Assembly (NCBI RefSeq): GCF_014268445.2
Contig: NZ_CP077089.1
Span: forward strand, 6,180,001-6,244,000
Reading direction: 5' to 3'
Source: Pseudomonas tensinigenes
GTDB lineage: Bacteria; Pseudomonadota; Gammaproteobacteria; Pseudomonadales; Pseudomonadaceae
DNA length: 64,000 bases
Shown piece after piece: positions 50,715-60,319 of the stretch (within the stretch, counting starts at the first letter, position 1; every line of letters starts with the position of its first letter). Both the position numbers and the translations under genes were made by a program. The notes under the pieces are model-generated. The model had not been told where the DNA came from. It saw nothing but the letters and a program-made list of their open reading frames with translations, and made no database searches.

Positions 50715-52679
50715 ATGGCCGGGCTGATTCCCCAGAGCTTCATTGACGACCTGCTGAACCGCACCGACATCGTCGACGTGGTCAGTTCGCGCGTGCAATT
50801 GAAGAAGGCCGGCAAGAACTACACCGCCTGTTGCCCGTTTCACAAAGAGAAAACCCCGTCCTTCAGCGTCAGCCCCGACAAGCAGTTTTATTATTGCTTC
50901 GGCTGCGGCGCCGGCGGCAATGCCCTCGGCTTTCTCATGGATCACGACAACCTGGACTTCCCCCAGGCCGTCGAGGATCTGGCCAAAGCCGCCGGCATGG
51001 AAATTCCCCGCGAAGAAAGCGGCCGCGAGCGCAAGCCACGGCAACCGACCGATTCGCCGCTCTACCCGCTGCTCACCGCTGCCGCTGACTTCTACAAGCA
51101 GGCGCTCAAGAGCCATCCCGCCCGCAAGGCTGCCGTGGATTACCTCAAGGGCCGCGGCCTGACCGGCGAAATCGCCCGCGATTTCGGCCTCGGTTTCGCG
51201 CCGCCGGGCTGGGACAACCTGTTCAAACACTTGAGCAGCGACACGCTTCAGCAAAAAGCCATGATCGACGCCGGCCTGCTGATCGAGAACGCCGAAACCG
51301 GCAAACGCTATGACCGCTTCCGCGATCGCGTAATGTTCCCAATCCGCGACACGCGTGGGCGGATCATCGCTTTCGGCGGCCGCGTTCTCGGCGACGACAA
51401 GCCGAAATACCTGAACTCACCGGAAACCCCGGTCTTCCATAAAGGCCAGGAGCTCTACGGCCTTTATGAAGCGCGCAAGAACAACCGCAACCTCGACGAA
51501 ATCATTGTCGTCGAAGGGTATATGGACGTCATCGCCCTCGCCCAGCAAGGCCTGAAGAATGCCGTCGCGACACTGGGCACCGCGACCAGCGAAGAACACT
51601 TGAAACGCCTGTTCCGCGTCGTACCGAACGTATTGTTCTGTTTCGACGGCGACCAGGCCGGCCGTAACGCCGCATGGCGAGCTTTGGAAGCAACGCTGTC
51701 GAGCCTGCAGGATGGGCGCCGGGCGCGATTTTTGTTTCTGCCCGAAGGCGAAGACCCGGACACTCTGGTGCGCGCCGAAGGCACTGACGCGTTCAAAGCA
51801 CGGATCAATCAGCATGCTCAACCGCTGGCGGACTATTTTTTCCAGCAACTGACTGAAGAAGCCGATCCACGTTCGCTCGAAGGCAAGGCCCATATGGCCA
51901 CCCTTGCCGCACCGTTGATCGACAAAGTGCCGGGCGCCAACCTGCGCATTCTGATGCGCCAGCGCCTGACCGAAATCACCGGCCTGAGCAGCGAAACTGT
52001 CAGCCAGCTCGCACAAAATGCGCCGCAGGAAGCGCCGCCCGCCTACGATCCGGGCATCGATTACGACGCGATGCCGGACTACAGCGACTACCATCAGCCG
52101 CAGGCACAGGACCTGTATGTGCCGCAGCAGGAATGGACGCCGAAAAAACCCGGCGCGGGCGGCAAGAAGTGGGACAAGAAGCCCTGGGACAAGAACGGCA
52201 AACGCGGCGGCGATCGTGACCAACAACGCCCGCGCACGCCGATCGGCGTCGAATCGCCGACCCTGACCGCCCTGCGCACCTTGCTGCATCACCCGCAATT
52301 GGCCGAGCGCGTTGAGGACGCCGGACACATTGCGGACGAAAATCAGACCAACGCCCAGTTGCTTGTGGCGTTGCTCGAAGCCGTACAGAAGAATCCCAAG
52401 CTAAACTCATTTCAGTTGATCGCGCGATGGCACGGCACTGAACAGGGTCGCCTGCTCAAGGCACTGGCAGAAAAGGAGTGGCTGATTGACGGAGATAACC
52501 TTGAACAACAGTTTTTCGACACCATTACTAGCTTGTCAGCCCGCCAACGCGAGCGAAATCTGGAACAGTTGCTCAGGAAAGCGCGTCAAAGCGAACTGAG
52601 CATTGAAGAGAAAAACCAACTGCGCGACCTATTAAGTCGCAATGTTTCCGCATCAAACCCGACCTCAACTGGCGCGTGA
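50715..52679 (+). CDS. dnaG: DNA primase DnaG
   Basis: A 654-residue primase. The zinc-finger domain has C40, H43, C61 and C64 (CCPFHKEKTPSF...YCFGC). The core RNA polymerase domain contains a TOPRIM motif with VVEGYMDVIALAQQG. The C-terminal third (from about residue 440) includes a low-complexity Lys/Pro/Asp linker (KKPGAGGKKWDKKPWDKNGK) before the helicase-binding domain. It makes the RNA primers for replication. It is followed by rpoD after 67 bases. Confidence 0.97.
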   Translation: MAGLIPQSFIDDLLNRTDIVDVVSSRVQLKKAGKNYTACCPFHKEKTPSFSVSPDKQFYYCFGCGAGGNALGFLMDHDNLDFPQAVEDLAKAAGMEIPREESGRERKPRQPTDSPLYPLLTAAADFYKQALKSHPARKAAVDYLKGRGLTGEIARDFGLGFAPPGWDNLFKHLSSDTLQQKAMIDAGLLIENAETGKRYDRFRDRVMFPIRDTRGRIIAFGGRVLGDDKPKYLNSPETPVFHKGQELYGLYEARKNNRNLDEIIVVEGYMDVIALAQQGLKNAVATLGTATSEEHLKRLFRVVPNVLFCFDGDQAGRNAAWRALEATLSSLQDGRRARFLFLPEGEDPDTLVRAEGTDAFKARINQHAQPLADYFFQQLTEEADPRSLEGKAHMATLAAPLIDKVPGANLRILMRQRLTEITGLSSETVSQLAQNAPQEAPPAYDPGIDYDAMPDYSDYHQPQAQDLYVPQQEWTPKKPGAGGKKWDKKPWDKNGKRGGDRDQQRPRTPIGVESPTLTALRTLLHHPQLAERVEDAGHIADENQTNAQLLVALLEAVQKNPKLNSFQLIARWHGTEQGRLLKALAEKEWLIDGDNLEQQFFDTITSLSARQRERNLEQLLRKARQSELSIEEKNQLRDLLSRNVSASNPTSTGA

Positions 52680-52693
52680 GGTCATAGCTCAGG

Positions 52694-52699
52694 TATAAT
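52694..52699 (+). promoter_or_regulatory. possible rpoD -10 element
   Basis: A perfect TATAAT in the 67-base dnaG-rpoD gap, 48 bases before the rpoD start. No good -35 is present at the usual spacing, so it may be an internal promoter of limited strength. Confidence 0.35.
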
Positions 52700-52746
52700 C
52701 CTCGGCTTGTTTTTTGCCCGCCAAGACCTTCAGTGGATAGGGTGTT

Positions 52747-54591
<1,845 letters not shown>

Positions 54592-54597
54592 TACCAG

Positions 54598-54625
54598 AAC
54601 CCCCGGCCCAGGCCGGGGGTTTTGT
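54598..54625 (+). terminator. Rho-independent terminator of rpoD
   Basis: Stem AACCCCCGGCC / GGCCGGGGGTT followed by TTGTTT, starting 6 bases after the rpoD stop. Confidence 0.9.
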
Positions 54626-54717
54626 TTATATGGCAGATTAAATCCTTCGCAACGCCCCTCCCCCGCATACCCCGTCTACACTCGAAACAATCATCCCCGA
54701 GCCATAACGAGAGCGTT

Positions 54718-57700
54718 ATGCCCAGATTGGCGTCCGTGCTTTTTTTGCTGCCACTGATGATCTGGACCGCAACGGCTGACGCGCTGACTCTGACCGATGA
54801 AGAACGTAGCTGGCTGGCGGCTCACCCGGACTTGCGCCTGGGTGTCGATGCATCGTGGCCGCCCTTTGAGTTTCGCGACGATCAGAGCCGCTATCAGGGC
54901 CTGGCTGCCGACTATATCGATGTGATTCGCCAACGCCTGGCAATCAAGTTGACCCCCATTGAGCCAGTGAGCTGGACGGTGGTGCTGGAGCAGGTCAAAT
55001 CGGGCAAAATCGATCTTCTCCCCGGCATCATGTCCACCCCTGAGCGCCAGACCTACCTGTCGTTCACCCGCCCTTATCTTGATTTCCCGATTGTCATCCT
55101 TGCCCACATTGGCGGCGCGCAACCGCGCAAGCTCGACGACCTGTACGGTTTGAAAATCGCCGTGGTGGAAAACTATGCGCCCCACGAACTGCTGCGCACC
55201 CACCACCCCGATCTGAATCTGGTGGCCATGCCCAATGTCAGTTCGGCGCTGCAGGCGTTGGCGACCGACGAAGTGGACGCCGTGGTCGGCGACCTCGCTT
55301 CGAGTGTCTGGAGCCTGCGCCAGCTCAAGCTCGACGGCCTGTACGTCAGTGGCGAAACCCCGTATCGCTACCAACTGGCAATGGCCGTGCCCCGCGACAA
55401 CAAGGTGCTGGTGGGGATTCTCGACAAAGTGCTCGCGGACATGAGCCCTGATGAAATCAGCAGCATTCAGGAGCACTGGGTCGGCAACGTCCTTGATCAT
55501 CGGACATTCTGGTCAGATTTGTTGATCTACGGATTGCCAGGACTGTTGCTGCTGGTGACGATCCTCGCCGTGGTGATCCGCATCAACCGTCGTCTGAGTT
55601 CGGAAATCGCCCGTCGCATCGACCTCGAACAGGAACTGCGCAGCAGCGAATATCACTATCGCGGCCTGGTCGAGAGCCTGTCGGCCATCGCCTGGGAAGC
55701 GCGGATGAGCGACTTCACCTACAGCTATGTCTCGCCCCACGCCGAAGACTTGCTCGGCTATCCACAATCGCACTGGCTGATCCCCGGCTTCTGGCACAAC
55801 ATCATTCACCCGGCCGATCTGACCCGTACGCAGAGCTACTGCAAGGAGGCCCTGCGCGAGGGCCGTGATCACATCGTCGACTATCGGGTGATCACCGCCG
55901 ATGGTCGCTGCTTGTGGGTGCGCGACATCGTCAGCCTGATCGAACATGGTCATGAGCCGGTGATGCGCGGCCTGATGATCGACATCAGCGAAATCAAGCG
56001 CACTGAAGAAGCACTGCAGCTCTCGGAGCAAAAATTCGCTTCGGTTTTCCAGCAATGCCCGGACATTCTGGTGATTGCACGGCTGTCCGACGGTTGCCTG
56101 CTGGAGGTCAACGAAGCGTTTGAAGAACAGATCGGGCTGAAAGCCGAGGAAGTCCTTGGCCAAACGGCGACCGACCTGAATATCTGGGGGATTCCCGGCG
56201 TCGGTCCGGGACTTCTGCAACGTTTGCAGGCGGGCAGTATTCGCAACCTGGAGATGCCCTTTCGCCGCAACAACGGCCAATTGTTCACTGGCCTGATTTC
56301 CGCCGAGCCGTTCGATCTGGACACCACGCCAGCCCTGGTGGTCGTTGTACGTGACATCACCCAGCTCAAGGAAACCCAGCAGCAACTGCAAACCTCCGAA
56401 GAGAAGTTCGCCAAGGCCTTCCATGCCTCGCCGGACGGTTTGTTATTGTCGCGCCAGAGCGATGGCCTGCTGCTGGAGGTCAACGAAGGTTTCAGCCGAA
56501 TCACCGGTTTCAATAGCGCCATGTCGGTGGATCGCTCGGCACTGGACCTGGGGATATGGGTCAATCTCAACGAGCGCAAACAGATGCTCGACCTGTTGCA
56601 CCGCGACGGCTTTGTGCGTGACTTCACCTGTCATATTCGCCGCAGTGACGGGCAGATTCGCCTCTGCGAAGTCTCCAGCCGTCCGCTGCCGATCGGTGAA
56701 GAAGACTGCATGCTGACCATCGCCCGCGACATCACCGAGCGCCATCTGATGCAGGAAAAACTGCAACAGGCCGCCACCGTGTTCGAAAGCACCGCTGAGG
56801 GCGTGTTGATCACCGACACCCAACAGCACATCAGCGCGGTCAACCGTGCCTTTACCGAGATCACCGGCTACAGCGAAAGCGAAGCGCTCGGGCATACGCC
56901 GCGCCTGCTCGCCTCCGGCCTGCACGACAGCGCCTTTTACGCGGCCATGTGGCACCAGTTGACCGACGAAGGTCACTGGCAAGGCGAGATCTCCAACCGG
57001 CGCAAGAACGGCGAGTTGTACCCGAGCTGGCTGACCATCAGTGCCGTACGCAACCGCGACAAGTTCATTACTCACTTTGTCGCGGTATTTGCCGACATCT
57101 CCAGTCTCAAGCATGCGCAAGCCAAACTCGACTATCAGGCACACCACGACCCGCTCACCGGCCTGCCAAACCGCACGCTGTTCGAAAACCGCTTGCTGAT
57201 GGCACTGAACAGTCAGCAGGAAAACGGCGGTCAGGGCGCCGTGCTGTTTCTCGATCTCGACCGCTTCAAACACATCAACGACAGCCTCGGTCACCCGGTC
57301 GGCGACCTGCTGCTCAAGGGCATCGCCGTACGCCTGAAGGAACAACTACGCGACATCGATACCGTGGCGCGTCTGGGCGGTGACGAATTCATCATCCTGC
57401 TGCCCGGCCTGCAACAGGCCAGCGACGCCGACAACATCGCCACCAAACTGCTCAATTGTTTCGGTGCGCCGTTCCAGGCCGGCGAGCATGAGTTCTTCAT
57501 CAGCGCCAGCATCGGCACCAGCCTCTATCCGCGGGACGGTTGCGACGTCGCCACACTGGTGAAAAACGCCGACGCGGCGATGTACCGCTCCAAGGCCAAG
57601 GGCCGCAACCGTGTCGAGAGCTATACCCGCGACCTCACCGCCCAGGCCAGCGAGCGCATCGCGCTGGAACACGAACTGCGCCGGGCCATCGAGCGCGATG

Positions 57701-58464
57701 AACTGTTTCTCTACTACCAGCCGAAAATCAGTCTGGAGGATCACAGCCTGGTCGGTGCCGAAGCGCTGATCCGCTGGCGCCATCCGACCTTCGGCGACGT
57801 GCCGCCAGAGCATTTCATTCCGCTGGCCGAAGAGAACGGCATGATCCTGCAGATCGGTGACTGGGTGCTCGAGACAGCGTGCCGGCAAATGTTCGAATGG
57901 AATCAGGTCTACGACAGCCTCGGCCCTCTGTCGGTGAACCTCGCCGGCGCGCAACTGCGTCAGCCGAATCTACTCGGACGCATCGAACAACTGCTCAACG
58001 ACAACGGCCTGCAGCCGGATTTACTGCAACTGGAAATTACCGAGAATTTCATCATGAGTCAGGCCGAAGAGGCGCTGGCCGTGCTGCACCAGCTCAAACA
58101 TCTCGGCGTACAACTGGCGATCGACGACTTCGGTACCGGATATTCTTCGCTCAGTTACCTCAAACGCCTGCCGCTGGATATCCTCAAGATCGACCAGTCA
58201 TTCGTTCGTGGACTGCCCGACGATCCCCACGACGCGGCCATTGTCCGGGCCATTATCGCGCTGGGCCGGAGCATGCAATTCACCGTCATCGCCGAAGGTG
58301 TGGAAACCCAGGCGCAACAACAATTTCTCGCCGCCGAAGGCTGCGAACAGATCCAGGGCTACATCGTCAGCCTGCCGCTGCCGCCAGAAGAATTCGCCGC
58401 GACGTTTCTTCGTGTAACCGTATCGGATTATTCGGATAGCACAGCCGAGAAACCGTCGCTATAA
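54718..58464 (+). CDS. large membrane sensor with periplasmic binding, PAS, GGDEF and EAL domains
   Basis: A 1248-residue protein. Order: signal peptide (1-22), family-3 solute-binding domain (about 30-245, LRLGVDASWPPFEFRDDQ), transmembrane helix (262-285), four PAS/PAC units (about 300-800), GGDEF (about 805-970, with GGDEF at 886-890) and EAL (about 985-1235, GAEALIRWRHP and DDFGTGYSSLSYLKR). Both the cyclase and phosphodiesterase motifs look intact, so it could both make and break c-di-GMP, with the direction decided by the sensed ligand. The ATG at 54718 has GAGAG upstream; the longer frame to 54622 overlaps the rpoD terminator. It resembles the kinase at 26890-29286 in its sensor half. 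Confidence 0.93.
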   Translation: MPRLASVLFLLPLMIWTATADALTLTDEERSWLAAHPDLRLGVDASWPPFEFRDDQSRYQGLAADYIDVIRQRLAIKLTPIEPVSWTVVLEQVKSGKIDLLPGIMSTPERQTYLSFTRPYLDFPIVILAHIGGAQPRKLDDLYGLKIAVVENYAPHELLRTHHPDLNLVAMPNVSSALQALATDEVDAVVGDLASSVWSLRQLKLDGLYVSGETPYRYQLAMAVPRDNKVLVGILDKVLADMSPDEISSIQEHWVGNVLDHRTFWSDLLIYGLPGLLLLVTILAVVIRINRRLSSEIARRIDLEQELRSSEYHYRGLVESLSAIAWEARMSDFTYSYVSPHAEDLLGYPQSHWLIPGFWHNIIHPADLTRTQSYCKEALREGRDHIVDYRVITADGRCLWVRDIVSLIEHGHEPVMRGLMIDISEIKRTEEALQLSEQKFASVFQQCPDILVIARLSDGCLLEVNEAFEEQIGLKAEEVLGQTATDLNIWGIPGVGPGLLQRLQAGSIRNLEMPFRRNNGQLFTGLISAEPFDLDTTPALVVVVRDITQLKETQQQLQTSEEKFAKAFHASPDGLLLSRQSDGLLLEVNEGFSRITGFNSAMSVDRSALDLGIWVNLNERKQMLDLLHRDGFVRDFTCHIRRSDGQIRLCEVSSRPLPIGEEDCMLTIARDITERHLMQEKLQQAATVFESTAEGVLITDTQQHISAVNRAFTEITGYSESEALGHTPRLLASGLHDSAFYAAMWHQLTDEGHWQGEISNRRKNGELYPSWLTISAVRNRDKFITHFVAVFADISSLKHAQAKLDYQAHHDPLTGLPNRTLFENRLLMALNSQQENGGQGAVLFLDLDRFKHINDSLGHPVGDLLLKGIAVRLKEQLRDIDTVARLGGDEFIILLPGLQQASDADNIATKLLNCFGAPFQAGEHEFFISASIGTSLYPRDGCDVATLVKNADAAMYRSKAKGRNRVESYTRDLTAQASERIALEHELRRAIERDELFLYYQPKISLEDHSLVGAEALIRWRHPTFGDVPPEHFIPLAEENGMILQIGDWVLETACRQMFEWNQVYDSLGPLSVNLAGAQLRQPNLLGRIEQLLNDNGLQPDLLQLEITENFIMSQAEEALAVLHQLKHLGVQLAIDDFGTGYSSLSYLKRLPLDILKIDQSFVRGLPDDPHDAAIVRAIIALGRSMQFTVIAEGVETQAQQQFLAAEGCEQIQGYIVSLPLPPEEFAATFLRVTVSDYSDSTAEKPSL

Positions 58465-58465
58465 T
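58460..58465 (+). promoter_or_regulatory. -10 element of the tRNA gene
   Basis: A perfect TATAAT that overlaps the TAA stop codon of the upstream GGDEF-EAL gene, 14 bases before the tRNA. The -35 is not clear. Confidence 0.5.
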
Positions 58466-58479
58466 CCGCGACCTACTGA

Positions 58480-58556
58480 GGGCCTATAGCTCAGTTGGTT
58501 AGAGCAGAGGACTCATAATCCTTTGGTCCACGGTTCAAGTCCGTGTGGGCCCACCA
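58480..58556 (+). tRNA. tRNA with CAU anticodon (tRNA-Ile2 more likely than tRNA-Met)
   Basis: A 77-base cloverleaf with encoded CCA. The acceptor stem is GGGCCTA / TGGGCCC, the D arm is GCTC / GAGC, the anticodon stem is GAGGA / TCCTT with loop CTCATAA, and the T arm is CACGG / CCGTG. The CAU anticodon could read AUG, or AUA if C34 is changed to lysidine. The TTTGGTC and GGTTCAAGTCC stretches resemble E. coli tRNA-Ile2 more than elongator Met; it lacks initiator features. The identity is therefore likely, not certain. Confidence 0.85.
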
Positions 58557-58561
58557 AATTG

Positions 58562-58589
58562 AAAGCCGCGCAATGCGCGGCTTTTTTTT
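58562..58589 (+). terminator. terminator after the tRNA gene
   Basis: Stem AAAGCCGCGC / GCGCGGCTTT with a 3-base loop and an eight-T run, 5 bases after the CCA end. Confidence 0.95.
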
Positions 58590-58771
58590 GGGTGATGGAT
58601 TAGGGCTCGAAGTCTTGGCGAGCACAATATTCGGAAGCGCATTGTTAGGAATACAACCGCAAGATCTGTAGGAATGTTCCCAAATTATGTTTTCTCTCCT
58701 CCCCGCGTGTTGTTGACCGTTTCTACAGACGAGTAATCTCCGGACGCCACCGCCCGTCCAGGATTGTTTTT

Positions 58772-59338
58772 ATGCTCGTGAATGCTGCGCCACTGATAAA
58801 GGAAGCAGCCGACCAACCAACCTGGATCAACCTTGCTTTACCTGATCTGAGAACGTTATCGAGAGAACTTCGGTCAGCGGCAATCGACGAGATAAAAAGG
58901 GCTGACAACGCAGAAGACGCCCTCAAAATCCTTCTGGACCACTTTGGGTTCGTAGACGAGTCCGTACTGACCGTTACTATCCTCACACCCATTGGGAGAG
59001 TGGCAGTCATGAGAGACAAACTGGCTCATATCGTTGAGAAACGTCCAGACTCCCGAGAGCGCTATGTTCGACATGCCATCGATACGCTCACGGGACCTTT
59101 CGAAGTCTGGAAAGTCCTTTACGATAATGGCGGTCACCGAATGGCATTCATCAATGCCTATGAGGCAAAAAACGACATGCTTGTCGTGGTCGATGTGCGA
59201 AACGGGCATGTCCTCTGGAACTTCATGCACGCACCGGCAAGAGCGATGAACAAACACCGCCAAGGCGAGCTTTTGTACAAGCGGTACATTCTTGAAGACA
59301 AAGAAAAGGGCAGCCATTCGGCTGCCCTTGATGTTTGA
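58772..59338 (+). CDS. orphan PBECR2-like nuclease-fold protein (phage-derived)
   Basis: A 188-residue protein. The C-terminal part (PFEVWKVLYDNGGHRMAF, NDMLVVVDVRNGHVLWNF, NKHRQGELLYKRY) looks like the PBECR2 domain, a barnase/EndoU/RelE-like nuclease fold normally attached to Mu-type phage head-morphogenesis proteins. Here it stands alone after a tRNA gene, with no phage genes nearby. The frame is open for another 120 bases upstream with no better start, so the gene may be truncated. Its base composition is nearer half GC than that of its neighbours. A hairpin in its last codons (59306-59329) has a T-rich tail on the minus strand. The family assignment is from memory of the motif pattern, not a search. 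Confidence 0.65.
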   Translation: MLVNAAPLIKEAADQPTWINLALPDLRTLSRELRSAAIDEIKRADNAEDALKILLDHFGFVDESVLTVTILTPIGRVAVMRDKLAHIVEKRPDSRERYVRHAIDTLTGPFEVWKVLYDNGGHRMAFINAYEAKNDMLVVVDVRNGHVLWNFMHAPARAMNKHRQGELLYKRYILEDKEKGSHSAALDV

Positions 59339-59635
59339 ATCCTGATATTTGCACCCTCAGGAAATGGGATGAAGAGGTCTCACCTTACACCGATGTTGCA
59401 GCATCGCTGAGGTACCTACGTCCGCTAATGCCCTGCAAGGCAGCAGATTTCGCGCTCTTGCTGGCATTCTTGATAAATAGGCCAGGCAAGTCAAATCAAA
59501 TATCCGATGTTTTGTTTCAGCGCACCGTTAGCGTCGACGATTGGGTGAACCGCTCCAACATCACCCGCAGCGTGTCGTTTGTAGTGCCTGTAACATGCAC
59601 AACTCATCGCCCCCCACACACACCGGAGCCACCCC
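59339..59635. other. 297-base gene-free accessory stretch
   Basis: AT-richer than the surrounding core. Short open frames exist but none has recognisable sequence. I see no integrase remnant, no copy of the tRNA 3' end and no REP. Confidence 0.45.
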
Positions 59636-60097
59636 TTGCCAGACACCCGCCCGCCCGTGCTCGATGAAATCGACCGTCAGCTGATCGCCGCCCTGCAAAT
59701 CAACGCCCGCGAGAGCGTGGCCATGCTCGCCCGGCAATTAGGCATTGCGCGCACCACCGTGACGTCGCGGCTGGCACGGCTGGAAAAGGCGAGAGTGATC
59801 ACCGGCTATGGCGTGCGCCTGGGTCAGCGCGTGGTCGATGGTGGGCTGCAGGCCTACGTCGGGATCAAGGTACAGCCGCGTTCAGGCAAAGAGGTGTTGC
59901 GTCGGTTAAGTGCGATGGCCCAAGTGCAACAGCTGTGTGCGGTGAGTGGCGAGTTTGATTATGTGGCGTGGTTGCGTACGGATTCGCCGGAGCAACTGGA
60001 TCAGTTGCTCGATCAGATTGGCAGCGTGGACGGGGTGGAGAAGACCACGACGTCGATCATTTTGAGCAGCAAGATTGATCGGGGGCAGCCGGTTTAA
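59636..60097 (+). CDS. Lrp/AsnC family transcriptional regulator
   Basis: A 153-residue regulator. The N-terminal AsnC-type helix-turn-helix spans residues 10-55 (LDEIDRQLIAALQINARESV, LARQLGIARTTVTSRLARLE). The C-terminal RAM/ligand-binding domain reads AYVGIKVQPRSGKEVLRRLS with GEFDYVAWLRTDS. Such proteins bind amino acids and adjust transport or catabolic genes. It lies upstream of davB-davA on the same strand, so lysine or an intermediate is a reasonable ligand guess. The start is TTG at 59636 with GGAG 7 bases before. Confidence 0.88.
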   Translation: MPDTRPPVLDEIDRQLIAALQINARESVAMLARQLGIARTTVTSRLARLEKARVITGYGVRLGQRVVDGGLQAYVGIKVQPRSGKEVLRRLSAMAQVQQLCAVSGEFDYVAWLRTDSPEQLDQLLDQIGSVDGVEKTTTSIILSSKIDRGQPV

Positions 60098-60133
60098 GAT
60101 TTTGATGGGCTTCTCGGGTGAATTTCAGGGCCT

Positions 60134-60158
60134 CTTCGCGAGCAGGCTCGCTCCCACA
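60134..60158. repeat. single REP sequence
   Basis: One 25-base REP downstream of the Lrp-type regulator gene, without a partner arm. Confidence 0.88.
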
Positions 60159-60272
60159 TTTTGGTCGTTCTGTAGTCACTGTCCGTCATATTGATTGCTA
60201 ATTTTGCAAAACGACGACACTTTGCGTCTTATTAACGTGTTCTACGCTCCCTAGAATGGCTGGCATCTTTTC

Positions 60273-60279
60273 CTATACT
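60273..60279 (+). promoter_or_regulatory. possible RpoS-type -10 element for davBA
   Basis: CTATACT, a perfect match to the -10 preferred by RpoS, 41 bases before the davB start. There is no recognisable -35. Confidence 0.35.
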
Positions 60280-60319
60280 CAGACGCGCATCCCGCGTCGG
60301 GTCGCAAGCAAGGTCAGCC

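Noticed and set aside
58560..59640. A complete tRNA-integrated island
   Set aside because: No direct repeat of the tRNA 3' end, no integrase and no other mobile-element genes are visible; at most a relic remains.
59335..59667. A 110-codon frame overlapping the start of the Lrp-type gene
   Set aside because: It begins at a TTG inside the preceding stop region, runs into the regulator in another frame and shows no domain.
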